In this document: piece by piece, positions 45,646 to 54,715 of the stretch | Layout of the letters: every line of letters begins with the position of its first letter | How positions within the stretch are numbered: the stretch's first letter is position 1 | Source: Aureispira sp963837355 | GTDB taxonomy: Bacteria > Bacteroidota > Bacteroidia > Chitinophagales > Saprospiraceae | DNA: 64,000 bases | NCBI GenBank assembly: GCA_963837355.1 | Contig: CAWIMY010000007.1 | Span: forward strand, 806,001 to 870,000 | Direction: 5' to 3' | Notes under the pieces: generated by a model | What the model was told of the DNA's origin: nothing | What the model saw: the letters and a program-made list of their open reading frames with translations, nothing else | Database searches by the model: none | Program-made: the position numbers and the translations under genes

Positions 45646-46852
45646 CTAAACCTTTAACAGCGTAGCGGCTTCTTGGTCGTTCCAGTGTTGGGCAACTTGA
45701 TAAGGCAAAATGCCTTCTGGAAAGGCATCGCCTCTTTCTTTTGTACTGGCAGCGGCTTTGTCGGCTCCTTTGTATAGTAATAACTGGGCAATTTTAGGTA
45801 GGACCACCCATATCGGCAAAGTAGTGCAAGGGTGTCCAGCCGTAATGATCGGGCACATTGATCTCCGCGTCAGGGTTAAAGTCAACAAATGCCTCTAAGC
45901 CATCTAAGCGACCGCTGGCAGCGGCTTTGTGCAGGCAAGTAATGCCTTTAAATTCTCCATTGTTTTCTACCGCGTCAAAGGTAGCACCTTGCTGGTGCAG
46001 GGCACGAATGACCTTGGCTTCGCCTGCACTGCACGCCATCCACATAGCTGTGTGTCCCACTACATTAGTCGTCTGTACATCAACGCCCGCTTGTAAGAGA
46101 TCGTTGATGGTCGCTACTGCTTTGATGTACCCCAAATGTTGACGAGGTCCCCACGCTTGCATCACATAAAGGTATTGATCTTCTAAAGAAAGCAGCTCGC
46201 CCAAGGGTTGCGTAGGCTCCGTTTTGATCCGAAAGGCTCCTTTTACAATTTCATAAGTAGTCTTTTTGCCCTCCAATTCTTGTACACCTGTCCAGTGGTT
46301 GACTCTAGTTTGTAAGAGGCGGCGAGTAGCTTTTAGCAAGGCTGTTTCTTTATTTTTGTCAACGACCGCAATATTGGCACCTGCGGCTAACAACAGTTGA
46401 ACGGCCTGCGGCTCGCCTTCGGTAGCTGCGGCTAGGAGTGGGGTGGCCTCGTAGCTATCTAGGGCTTCTAAGTTGGCCCCTGCGTCGAGCAGTATTTTGA
46501 TAACATCGGGACAGCCCGTGGCGGCGGCGACGTGTAGTGCCGTTCCGCCCTTGCTAGTGGTGGCATCAACCGCTGCGCCTGCTTTCAATAAGTGCTGACA
46601 AATAAGCGCGCTGCAACTACTCGCTGCTAAATGCAAGGGATAAAGCGATTGCTGGTCGGCTATATTGGGATTCGCTCCAGCGTCTAATAAAAGGTCTACA
46701 ATGGCTTGGTGTCCGCCTGCGGCGGCACAATGCAACGCTCCAGAGTTAGGCCCCATCGCATCAGGGCTTGCCCCTTGTTGTAGGGCTTCTTGTACTTGTT
46801 CGAGGGCACCTTGCTCGGCAGCCACCACTATTTTTTCGGTTAGATCAATCAT
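45646..46852 (-). pseudogene. Ankyrin-repeat protein, split by a frameshift near its C-terminus
   Basis: Corrected length about 401 aa. The main frame (46852 to 45794) carries about nine ankyrin repeats (GALHCAAAGGHQAIVDLLLD, PLHLAASSCSALICQHLLKA, TALHVAAATGCPDVIKILLD, and more) with a long insert in the middle around residues 185-235. After GWTPLHYFADMGG, one extra C (plus GG at 45801-45802) shifts the frame; the other frame supplies LPKIAQLLLYKGADKAAAS and ends at 45646. No signal peptide. In such clusters ankyrin proteins often act as immunity or regulatory proteins, which is inference here. Confidence 0.7.
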
Positions 46853-46908
46853 AACAATAAAAAGAGAATGGAGTTAGTAGACGTTATTAGGAAGCACTAA
46901 AAAAGCAC

Positions 46909-48102
46909 TTAAAATTTCTTCTTGACTTTTAGATAAGGTTTGCTTTCGAAAATTGGATCGTCGGCGTATTTATGCTCATAAGCTTGCCAATCAAAACTAC
47001 CGTCTTGTACGTGGTAAGCGACGCGTTTGGCAAAGGAATCGGCGTTTTGGTTAAGGCGGTCTACTTCTATTAAATAATAATAGAACAGCGGCATTTGTAA
47101 GGTATGTAAGTCGTGCTCTTGAATTTCTTTTTGCAGTAATGCCGCGTCGCCTGCTGCTAAAGCGGTTTCAGCAGCAGCTTTGGCCGCCTCCAGTTTAGGC
47201 GCTAAAAAAGCGTCGTTATTAATATCCACCACCACACGGCCAGCGATAGCGTCAGCGACTTCCTGCTCTGATTTATTAGAATTACTGCCATGTAAATGAA
47301 AGTAAGCAAAACGCTCGCGGGTACCGTACAAACCGAGGCACAAATCCATATAATCCGTGAATAGAAACGGCGCGGCCTCTCTGAATTGCACGCCGTGGTC
47401 ATCGCCTCGATACACCATCGGGTTGCCTTCGGCGGTCACATCGAGCGCTACCATGTGGTACTCCGAAGAGCTGTCAAAAATTTTCAGATCACTGCCAACA
47501 CCCAAGCAGTAGGCTTCGTCCTCCCATTTTTCAAACAAGACAGTTTTTAGCGGTAAAATTTGAAAAGAACCTTTGTGATTGTCTCGATAATCTAGGTTCC
47601 ACACGTTGAGGTCGGCACTTCTCCCAGTATTGTTATAAGGCGTTCTGTAATCCCACAAAATACGCAACTCTCCAAAAATGCTGTAAAACTCCTTCACTGC
47701 TGCAGGAATTTTTCGCTTCAATTTTTTCTCATACTTTTCAAAATCGGTTGCTGTGAGCGGAACGCCCAAGCGAATATAAGTAAAAGAGATATTGGTGGTA
47801 GCGAACAAGTCGCGCAGCATCGCATACAGCTTCAAATCATAGTCCTTGAAGTACTGAAAATCCTTCTGATAGCTTCGATCTTCCAATTCGCCTTCAAAGA
47901 GATATTCGCCCGTGAGCGAAACAGTTAGAAAGTTTTCGGTTTCTCGTCCAACAAGGCTTTTACCCCCTTTGCTTTGTACCGTAGCCCCTAGTTCTTCTAA
48001 GGTTCCTTTGACGTATTTTTTCGTTTTTGCTAAGCGAAAATTCTTGCTAAACGGAGTAAGGCTAAAGGTCTGGTCGTTGATTTTGCTAACGTCTAATTGC
48101 AT
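46909..48102 (-). CDS. SMI1/KNR4-like (SUKH superfamily) domain protein
   Basis: A 397-aa cytosolic protein. The SUKH-type core starts near residue 115 (TDFEKYEKKLKRKIPAAVKE, FYSIFGELRILWDYR) and ends about residue 255 (REAAPFLFTDYMDLCLGLYG). The N-terminal 110 residues are unassigned; the C-terminal 120 are helical (Ala-rich AAKAAAETALAAGDAAL). SUKH proteins are frequent immunity proteins of polymorphic toxins but also occur in housekeeping roles. No toxin gene is adjacent. Confidence 0.7.
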   Translation of the reverse strand: MQLDVSKINDQTFSLTPFSKNFRLAKTKKYVKGTLEELGATVQSKGGKSLVGRETENFLTVSLTGEYLFEGELEDRSYQKDFQYFKDYDLKLYAMLRDLFATTNISFTYIRLGVPLTATDFEKYEKKLKRKIPAAVKEFYSIFGELRILWDYRTPYNNTGRSADLNVWNLDYRDNHKGSFQILPLKTVLFEKWEDEAYCLGVGSDLKIFDSSSEYHMVALDVTAEGNPMVYRGDDHGVQFREAAPFLFTDYMDLCLGLYGTRERFAYFHLHGSNSNKSEQEVADAIAGRVVVDINNDAFLAPKLEAAKAAAETALAAGDAALLQKEIQEHDLHTLQMPLFYYYLIEVDRLNQNADSFAKRVAYHVQDGSFDWQAYEHKYADDPIFESKPYLKVKKKF

Positions 48103-48229
48103 AGAAGATAAGGGTGTTTAAAGGAAGGGAATCACCGCTCCACGTAGATTAAAAATAATAGGGTGAATTTAACTGTTTTGCGTTGAATAACCTAATAGTG
48201 GTTGTTTTTTGCGTACAACAAGGTTAGAT

Positions 48230-48628
48230 TTATTTAGGCGCTAGCAAATCCCATTTATTGCCATACAAATCCTCCCAAACGGCTACTGTTGCATACGATT
48301 CTTCTCTTGGTGCTTCTAAAAAATGCACGCCTCGTTCCTGCATCTGTTCATAGTCCCGCCAAAAATCATTGGTTTGCAAAAACAAAAATACCCGTCCGCC
48401 TGCTTGTTCTCCGACACTGGCCAACTCCTTGGGGGTGTTCGCTTTGGCTAATAAGAGCGCCACTCCTGTGTTGTTGGGTGGGGCAATCCGTACCCAGCGT
48501 TTCCCCTTACCCAAAGGCGTATCTTCTAACAATTCAAAATTCAGTTGTTGGGTGTAAAAGGCCAAGGCTTCGTCGTAGTCTTTGACCAATAACGTCACGT
48601 TGGCCAAGTGTTGTTGGAGTGGTTTCAT
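48230..48628 (-). CDS. VOC (glyoxalase/bleomycin-resistance-like) family protein
   Basis: A 132-aa protein with two beta-alpha-beta-beta-beta units: HLANVTLLVKDYDEALAFY and FYTQQLNFELLEDTPLG, then GVHFLEAPREE and AVWEDLYGNKWDLLAP. The DLYGNKWDL end is standard for dioxygenase- or isomerase-like VOC enzymes. Substrate unknown. Confidence 0.85.
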   Translation of the reverse strand: MKPLQQHLANVTLLVKDYDEALAFYTQQLNFELLEDTPLGKGKRWVRIAPPNNTGVALLLAKANTPKELASVGEQAGGRVFLFLQTNDFWRDYEQMQERGVHFLEAPREESYATVAVWEDLYGNKWDLLAPK

Positions 48629-48661
48629 GTGGTGGAGTATGCGCTTATTGATAGAGAGGAA

Positions 48662-49507
48662 TTAGGTATTTTTTTCTAATAAAGGGATCAATTGCTCCCA
48701 ATTTAGAGCCTTGGCATAATCTAGAGCTGTTTTTCCATGCTCATTTTTTGCTTGGGTATCAGCACCGAGTTGTAGTAAGGTTTCTACAGAGCTGCGGTTG
48801 CCTGCAATGGTTTCGCGGTGTAGGGCAGTATAGCCGCTATCATCTGGTTGGGTGACCTCCTCAGGGTTACTTTTTAAGAACTCTAAGAGTTTTTCCTGCA
48901 TATTGATGCTCATGGGGTGTTCAATTAGATTTTCGGGGTGTTCCTTTTGCTGGTAAACGATTTCGATGGTATTGGGATCTCCAAAATCTAAGCCCCAAGC
49001 GCTGTCGTGGGCATCGCGTTGGGCGGGGTCCATGCTTTTGCGCAGCAGCTGCACGGTAAAGGCTCCGTAAACTTTTCCATTGATTCCGAGAATCCAATCG
49101 CTTATTTCTTCTAGGCCAATCTCGGTTTGGTCACCTGCCTGCACATTGGTCAACACATTGGGTTGGTTGAGCACCGTTCCGTAAATTTTTTCGCCATCAA
49201 AATAAATGTCTTTCATCCAAAGATGCTCTACATACGGCGTTTTTTGGCCATCCACGCCTTGCGAAAAGGGAACTTTGACGCAAGCCATACTGTGGGCGGG
49301 AATGATGCGGCGGTGTTCCCAAGAGAGTTCTCTCCATAAGTATTTGAAACTTGCTCTAGCTTGTTCATAAGCGGCTTCCATTTGGGCATTCTTCTCAGCC
49401 ATTACAACAGGGCTTTCTACTTCTACCGTATTTTCGGTGCCTGTTTCTTTGTTTTCATTAATAACAAGTTGCTCTTTTCTTCTAAAAAATCTTGTAAAGA
49501 ATCCCAT
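48662..49507 (-). CDS. DUF2314 domain fused to ankyrin repeats
   Basis: A 281-aa protein. Residues about 40-180 match DUF2314 (ASFKYLWRELSWEHRRIIPA, ACVKVPFSQG, EHLWMKDIYFDGEKIYGTVL, GLEEISDWILG). Residues 205-280 are two to three ankyrin repeats (GYTALHRETIAGNRSSVETL, HGKTALDYAKALNWEQLIP). DUF2314 has no known function; it occurs in immunity-like contexts. The fusion is notable next to two other ankyrin genes. A short Lys/Arg-rich N-terminus (FFTRFFRRKEQ) precedes it. Confidence 0.7.
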   Translation of the reverse strand: MGFFTRFFRRKEQLVINENKETGTENTVEVESPVVMAEKNAQMEAAYEQARASFKYLWRELSWEHRRIIPAHSMACVKVPFSQGVDGQKTPYVEHLWMKDIYFDGEKIYGTVLNQPNVLTNVQAGDQTEIGLEEISDWILGINGKVYGAFTVQLLRKSMDPAQRDAHDSAWGLDFGDPNTIEIVYQQKEHPENLIEHPMSINMQEKLLEFLKSNPEEVTQPDDSGYTALHRETIAGNRSSVETLLQLGADTQAKNEHGKTALDYAKALNWEQLIPLLEKNT

Positions 49508-49869
49508 AAGCAGTTGATTTAGGTGGTTTAGTTAATCGAATAAAGGTAAAAATTATTTTTGAAAGAGGGGACGGCTCTGCTACTAAGAGACTACGTGTTT
49601 CTTGGTAGGAGCCGATTTACACGTTTAGGGGGAGGTTTAATTGCAGGGCCTCGGTTATCTTTACAACAGTTGCTTGCAAAAGTTCTTACTAGAAATGATT
49701 GAAATCTAGCATAATGTTGTATATTAGAATAGCAAGTGGGGGGCAAGATAATTTTGGTGTTCCATAATAAAGGGCTCAAACAGCAACCCCTCCAATGTCC
49801 AAATAGCTACTCTAGCACCCACAGCACTCAAACTACTATAAAATTACCTCACTGCATAAACGAACAACC
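49508..49869. other. Divergent intergenic region
   Basis: 362 bases with no credible gene. Short open frames here lack coding character. Promoters for the DUF2314 gene and the plus-strand gene at 49870 are expected. Confidence 0.5.
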
Positions 49870-50235
49870 ATGTACGAAAATATATTTGCGCCTATTAGCA
49901 CGTATAGAAATGGAGACAAAGATTACTTACGCCTAGATCTTCGGGGGCTACGAGAAACAGCTACCAACAAACAACACCACAAGTTAGAAATGGCAGCTGC
50001 TCCTATTAGTCAGAATGGAACGACTACCACGTACTATTTTAGTATTACCAAAACAACAGGAGAGTACGAGGACGTACAAGAGTTTCATTTAGAAGGCATT
50101 GTTGTTAATGATTTCATTCAGATTGAGGGCTGGTTCCCGTTCCAGATTGAACCCGACCCTAGTTTAACAGAGCCTATTCCCAAGGGAAAAGTCATTATCA
50201 AGTTTGAAACAGGGGACGATGGGCAGTACCCTTAA
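49870..50235 (+). CDS. Hypothetical protein
   Basis: Unrecognised 121-aa soluble protein, strand-rich, ending PKGKVIIKFETGDDGQYP. It contains GTTTTYYFSITKTTGEYED and FHLEGIVVNDFIQIEGWFP. The kinase gene starts 36 bases later on the same strand, so it may be cotranscribed with the two-component system. Confidence 0.55.
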   Translation: MYENIFAPISTYRNGDKDYLRLDLRGLRETATNKQHHKLEMAAAPISQNGTTTTYYFSITKTTGEYEDVQEFHLEGIVVNDFIQIEGWFPFQIEPDPSLTEPIPKGKVIIKFETGDDGQYP

Positions 50236-50271
50236 TAGAGGTTTTTATAACCCTCTTAACACACTCAGTAG

Positions 50272-52593
50272 ATGACCGTAGCTAGGATATTTGGACTGGT
50301 AGGATGGCTGGTAAGCTGGCTAGTTGTTCCCGCATTGACCCAATCGTTGGATAGTTTGCGGCAAAAACTTGCCCAAGCATCTACGGTGGTGCAACAAGCC
50401 GAACTTCTAAATCAAATTGCTTGGCTGGCGTATCAGGCAGAAGATAAAACGGCCTTGGAAGCAGGGCGAGAAGCACTCGATTTTGCGCAAGCACAGGGAT
50501 TAGGGCAGCCGCTCGTCGTCGCGCATTTGCAACTAGGGGAAGTACTTCGAGATGGGAAGGAATTGGAGGGCGCAGCGCAACAATTGCAACAAGCAAAGGC
50601 CTTACTGAACAACCATAACTACCCTTTGGAGCACGTTCGTTGGAGCTTGTTTACAGGAAAATTAGCTTATAGCCAACGGAACTACGAAAGCGCACTAATA
50701 CACTTAGGAAAGGGTTATCAGGCTTGTCCGACTTCTTTGCTTCAATGGAAGCGGGATTTTTTGGTTTATTTGGCGAAAGTTCAGCAGCGTACGGGAAATT
50801 GGGAAGCGGCAGAACACTACCTACGCGCACGGTTAGCGTTGAATACGGCAGAAGACAGCATTCTCGCTTTTGATAAACTGGGGACGTTGTATGCACAGCA
50901 ACAGAATTTTGTCGCCGCTTTGCCTTTTTATGAAAAAAGTTTTGCTTTGGCGCAACAGCAGCAAGATAACCAGCGAGAAAGCCGCGCGGCTTTGAATATA
51001 GGCAACATCCACTTGATTGAGGAGCGTTGGGGCAAAGCAGTTGATTACTACATGAAAAGTGGCGCACTCAAAGAAAAGGTAGGCGATGAGGCAGGATTGG
51101 CTATTTTGCACAACAACATTGCCGCGATTTATAAGGATCAAGAACGCTACCAAGAAAGCTTGGATTATTATAAAAAGAGCCAAGCGTATTACGAAAGAGT
51201 ACAAGATTCGGTAGAATTGGCCAAAACTTGGGTGAACATAGCCGTGCTTAATGTTTTACAACAAAATTTTCAGGCGGCGATTGAGTTGCTGCGTGCCGCC
51301 CTGCCCATTCTAGACAATGCTCAAGATGCGTCCACCTTGCTTATTGCTCGGCTGAACATGGGTTTCGCTTATAGCAAAGTGGGCAAGTACCAAGTGGCCT
51401 TAAATTACTTAGAATTGGCAGAGCAGGAAGCCCAACGGCAAGACGATTGGTATTCAATGACGGCGATTACCAACCTCTATGGCGGTTGTTATTATTACCT
51501 TCAAGCGTATGATAAGGCCATTCAATACCACAGAAAAGCCTTGCGATTAGGCGAGGAACTGGAGCTGTTGATGGAGCAGAAAACGGCCTTGTTTGGCTTG
51601 TATGAATCAGAGCAACATCGAAAAAATTACAAAGTGGCGTTAGAGTGGTTGAGCGCGTACAACGTGATTGACGACAGTCTAACTACCTTACAGACAGATC
51701 GACAACTGGTTGAATTGCAAGAACAATACGAAGCGCAAGAGAAGGAACGGGAAATTGATCGGCTAAATATAGAGAATCAGAATGTGGAGTTGGCCAATGC
51801 CCTACAAGCCAGAAAAATTAACCTCTTATTGGTGATCGCTGTTTTTGTTGGGTTGCTTCTGATTTTGTTGAGCCTTTTCTTTTTCTATCGACAGCAGCAA
51901 CAGAAAATTGTATGGACGCAAGCCCAAGAACTGCACAAAGAAAAAGTTAACCAGCTCATGGACAAACAGGCCTTGACTACCTTGGATGCCGTGCTAGGCG
52001 CACAGCAAAAAGAGCGCAAAAGTTTGGCAAAGGAAATTCACGATACACTAGGAAGTTTTTTGGCAACGATCAAATACCAACACGAGGCGGGACAAGCGGC
52101 TGACGATCCTGCCCAATACCACATTATGGCAGGGTTAATTGAACAAGCCTGCGACGAGGTGCGCTCGATTGCGCATCAAATGGCTACTGGTGAACGCTTT
52201 AATTTTGACTTAATGACGGCGATTGAAGACTTGGTGGAGCGGATTAAAAACACCCAACAATTTGCCATTGAATTCCAATATTTTGGAACAGGGGGAGAGT
52301 TGTCTCAAAAAAATGAATTGCTACTCTATCGCATTGTACAAGAGCTATTTTCCAACATACTCAAACACGCGCAAGCCACACAAGCAACCTTGCAAATTAA
52401 CCAAAGTGAAACCGAATGGACGGTTATTGTGGAGGACAATGGAAGCGGGTTTGATAAGGAACAAGTGGATAACGGGTTGGGGTTAAAGAGTATTAGCGAG
52501 CGAGTAGAAGAGCTGCAAGGACAGTGGGAACTAGATACTTCTGTAGGCCGTGGTACAACTGTCGTTTTAACCATTCCTAGCGATTTTGCCTAA
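50272..52593 (+). CDS. TPR-containing sensor histidine kinase (HisKA_3 type)
   Basis: A 773-aa hybrid-topology sensor. It has a signal peptide (VGWLVSWLVVPALTQS), then a periplasmic region of many TPRs over about residues 40-470, a coiled coil, one membrane segment (INLLLVIAVFVGLLLILLSL, about 527-546), and a cytosolic kinase. HisKA_3 has the phospho-His in LAKEIHDTLGSFL (His590); the HATPase has the N-box RIVQELFSNILKHAQA, VEDNGSGFD and GLGLKSISERV. This is the NarX/DesK-like family. The TPR array suggests sensing of envelope proteins or peptides; the ligand is not known. The response regulator follows 20 bases later. Confidence 0.9.
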   Translation: MTVARIFGLVGWLVSWLVVPALTQSLDSLRQKLAQASTVVQQAELLNQIAWLAYQAEDKTALEAGREALDFAQAQGLGQPLVVAHLQLGEVLRDGKELEGAAQQLQQAKALLNNHNYPLEHVRWSLFTGKLAYSQRNYESALIHLGKGYQACPTSLLQWKRDFLVYLAKVQQRTGNWEAAEHYLRARLALNTAEDSILAFDKLGTLYAQQQNFVAALPFYEKSFALAQQQQDNQRESRAALNIGNIHLIEERWGKAVDYYMKSGALKEKVGDEAGLAILHNNIAAIYKDQERYQESLDYYKKSQAYYERVQDSVELAKTWVNIAVLNVLQQNFQAAIELLRAALPILDNAQDASTLLIARLNMGFAYSKVGKYQVALNYLELAEQEAQRQDDWYSMTAITNLYGGCYYYLQAYDKAIQYHRKALRLGEELELLMEQKTALFGLYESEQHRKNYKVALEWLSAYNVIDDSLTTLQTDRQLVELQEQYEAQEKEREIDRLNIENQNVELANALQARKINLLLVIAVFVGLLLILLSLFFFYRQQQQKIVWTQAQELHKEKVNQLMDKQALTTLDAVLGAQQKERKSLAKEIHDTLGSFLATIKYQHEAGQAADDPAQYHIMAGLIEQACDEVRSIAHQMATGERFNFDLMTAIEDLVERIKNTQQFAIEFQYFGTGGELSQKNELLLYRIVQELFSNILKHAQATQATLQINQSETEWTVIVEDNGSGFDKEQVDNGLGLKSISERVEELQGQWELDTSVGRGTTVVLTIPSDFA

Positions 52594-52613
52594 GTAATAA
52601 AAAAAGACAAGCC

Positions 52614-53243
52614 ATGATTAAGTTACTCTTAGCAGACGATCACCAAATTGTGTTGGATGGCCTAAAATCCTTGTTGAAAGATGTGGCGCACCTCAAAGTG
52701 GTCGGTGAGAGTCTAAACGGAGTAGCGGCACTGGGACAAGTGCCCTTGGTACAGCCCGATGTTGTTCTCTTGGATATTGGGATGCCTATTTTGGATGGCA
52801 TCGAAACGGCGATTCGCTTAAAAAACCAATATCCACACATCAAAATATTAATTTGCACGACCTACAGCGATGCCCACAAAGTAAAAAAGTGTTTACAAGC
52901 AGGTGTAGATGGGTATTTACTCAAAGGCTCTGGCCGCGCCACGCTTTTGGATGCCATCGAGCAAGTGATGCAGGGCACTACCTACTACGACGAAAAAATC
53001 GTTAAAGTGGTCATGGAAAGTTTTAATAAGAAAAGAAAAGGGCAAAACGTAGAACTCACCAAACGCGAAATTGAAATTGTTCGCCTCATTGCCAAAGGCA
53101 AAAGCACCAAAGAAATCGCCGAAGAGTTCTTCCTAAGTCCCCGCACTGTAGAAACACACCGCAAGAATATTTTCTCTAAATTAGGTATTAATAAAGTAGC
53201 AGCGTTAATTCGTTATGCGATAGAGCAGGAATTGTTGGATTGA
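52614..53243 (+). CDS. NarL/LuxR-type response regulator
   Basis: A 209-aa protein with a receiver domain (acidic LADDHQIVLDGLKSL, phospho-Asp in PDVVLLDIGMPILDG, Thr in LICTTYS, Lys in YLLKGSG) and a C-terminal LuxR HTH (LTKREIEIVRLIAKGKSTKE, LSPRTVETHRKNIFSKLGI). All phosphorylation-site residues are present. It is the partner of the TPR kinase directly upstream. Confidence 0.93.
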   Translation: MIKLLLADDHQIVLDGLKSLLKDVAHLKVVGESLNGVAALGQVPLVQPDVVLLDIGMPILDGIETAIRLKNQYPHIKILICTTYSDAHKVKKCLQAGVDGYLLKGSGRATLLDAIEQVMQGTTYYDEKIVKVVMESFNKKRKGQNVELTKREIEIVRLIAKGKSTKEIAEEFFLSPRTVETHRKNIFSKLGINKVAALIRYAIEQELLD

Positions 53244-53362
53244 TGGGGTAGGGGAAAGCGCTTCCTATTGGTAAGCGTAGTAGGTAACGTTTTTTTTAAT
53301 CTATTTAAGGTCAAAAATCAAGTGTGCGCTTCAAATCACTGTTTGGCGCAAGCCCCTCCCCC

Positions 53363-53401
53363 AAAAAAAACACCCTTCCCAAGCCAAAGCCAGAGAAGGG
53401 T
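53363..53401 (-). terminator. Rho-independent terminator of the PaaE-like gene
   Basis: ACCCTTC/GAAGGGT arms with a large loop, followed by eight T on the minus strand, about 45 bases past the stop at 53446. Confidence 0.6.
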
Positions 53402-53445
53402 ACTTTTGTTATCGCATCATAAAAAGAGGGCTATCAAACACCTAT

Positions 53446-54552
53446 CTAGACATCAAAACTCACCTCTACTTCAGGCGTGGTAGGAATAGCCGAACAGCTC
53501 AAAATATAGCCATTTTTGACCTCATCGTCGCTTAGAGCGAGACAACGTTCCATTTCTACGGCACCGCTGATAACTTTGCAGGTACAGGTCGAGCAAGCAC
53601 CACTCATACAAGAGTAAGGTGGATCTTCGTCGATGCGCAAGAGACCGTCCAAAATGGACTCGTCGGGCTCCAACGTCAATTCAATTTTTTTGCCACTCAT
53701 GGTAACTTTTACCTTGGCACCCCCACCACTGCTACTGCCTGCGCTTGGTTTTTTATCTTCTACTACAAACCACTCAATATGAATGTTTTTATCATCGACC
53801 CCCAATACTTTTAGGGTATCTTCAGCGGTGCGCATCATGCCCTCTGGGCCGCACATGAAACACTCTACAGGCGTGTTGCCTCGGTGGCTACCATTGAAAA
53901 CTTCTTTAACGGCCAAGGCATCAATACGGCCTTTTTTGCCCGTCCAGTCCGTTACTTTTTTGGCGAAGAGGCCAAAAACGCCACCTTCTTTGCGCTCTTT
54001 GGGTCTTGACAAGGTGTGAAACACCTTTAGTTGTCCTGCAAAACGTTGTTGCAACTGATCCAACTCCCCTTTGAACATCATACTCTCCTCACTGCGGTTG
54101 CCGTAGAGCAAGCAAACTTGGCTCTTAGGTTCTTCTTCTAACACAGATTTTAGAATAGACAACATGGGCGTAATGCCTGAGCCTGAGCAAAATAGAAAAT
54201 AGTCCTTGGCTTGGTTGGCGGATAGGGGCGTAGTGAAATGTCCTTGTGGAGGCATCACTTCAATCTCTTGCCCTGGTTTAATATGGTCGTTGATGTGATT
54301 AGAAACTAACCCTTTATAAACGCGTTTAACGGCGATCTTTAAATCTTTGTCCATGCTTGGGCTAGAGCAAATCGAGTACGCTCGGCGCTCCTGTTTGCCT
54401 TGAAACATAAATTTCAACGTCAAATATTGACCGTGTTGGTAGGCAAAATTCTCTTGGAGGTCTTGGGGGATATCAAAACTCAAAACGACAGCATTGTCTG
54501 TCTCTGTTTCTACGTTTTTCACCTTCAACGAATAAAAATTAGTATCGGCCAT
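53446..54552 (-). CDS. PaaE-like 2Fe-2S ferredoxin-NAD(P)H oxidoreductase
   Basis: A 368-aa flavo-iron-sulfur reductase. The FAD domain has RAYSICSSPSMD; the NAD(P) domain has FLFCSGSGITPMLSILKSV and CLLYGNRS; the C-terminal plant-type ferredoxin domain has CMSGACSTCTCKV with a fourth Cys in LSCSAIP. The domain order FAD-NAD-Fe2S matches PaaE of the phenylacetyl-CoA epoxidase. No paaABCD genes are near, so it may serve another oxygenase or desaturase. Confidence 0.9.
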   Translation of the reverse strand: MADTNFYSLKVKNVETETDNAVVLSFDIPQDLQENFAYQHGQYLTLKFMFQGKQERRAYSICSSPSMDKDLKIAVKRVYKGLVSNHINDHIKPGQEIEVMPPQGHFTTPLSANQAKDYFLFCSGSGITPMLSILKSVLEEEPKSQVCLLYGNRSEESMMFKGELDQLQQRFAGQLKVFHTLSRPKERKEGGVFGLFAKKVTDWTGKKGRIDALAVKEVFNGSHRGNTPVECFMCGPEGMMRTAEDTLKVLGVDDKNIHIEWFVVEDKKPSAGSSSGGGAKVKVTMSGKKIELTLEPDESILDGLLRIDEDPPYSCMSGACSTCTCKVISGAVEMERCLALSDDEVKNGYILSCSAIPTTPEVEVSFDV

Positions 54553-54715
54553 CGGTATGGTATAAAAATTAAAAAGTGTTCGATAAAATAGAGTCTAGGA
54601 CTCCTCAACAGTTTTTCAACAAGGATTCGTCCTCAATGTTGAACATAACGGCTGCAAAATAACGCAAAATCTACTAAACTTGGGTAGAATAAATGCCCTT
54701 TTGTGGTGGAAAGGG

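Noticed and set aside
50651..51204. Minus-strand frames inside the TPR kinase
   Set aside because: Antisense to TPR coding sequence with typical codon bias on the plus strand.
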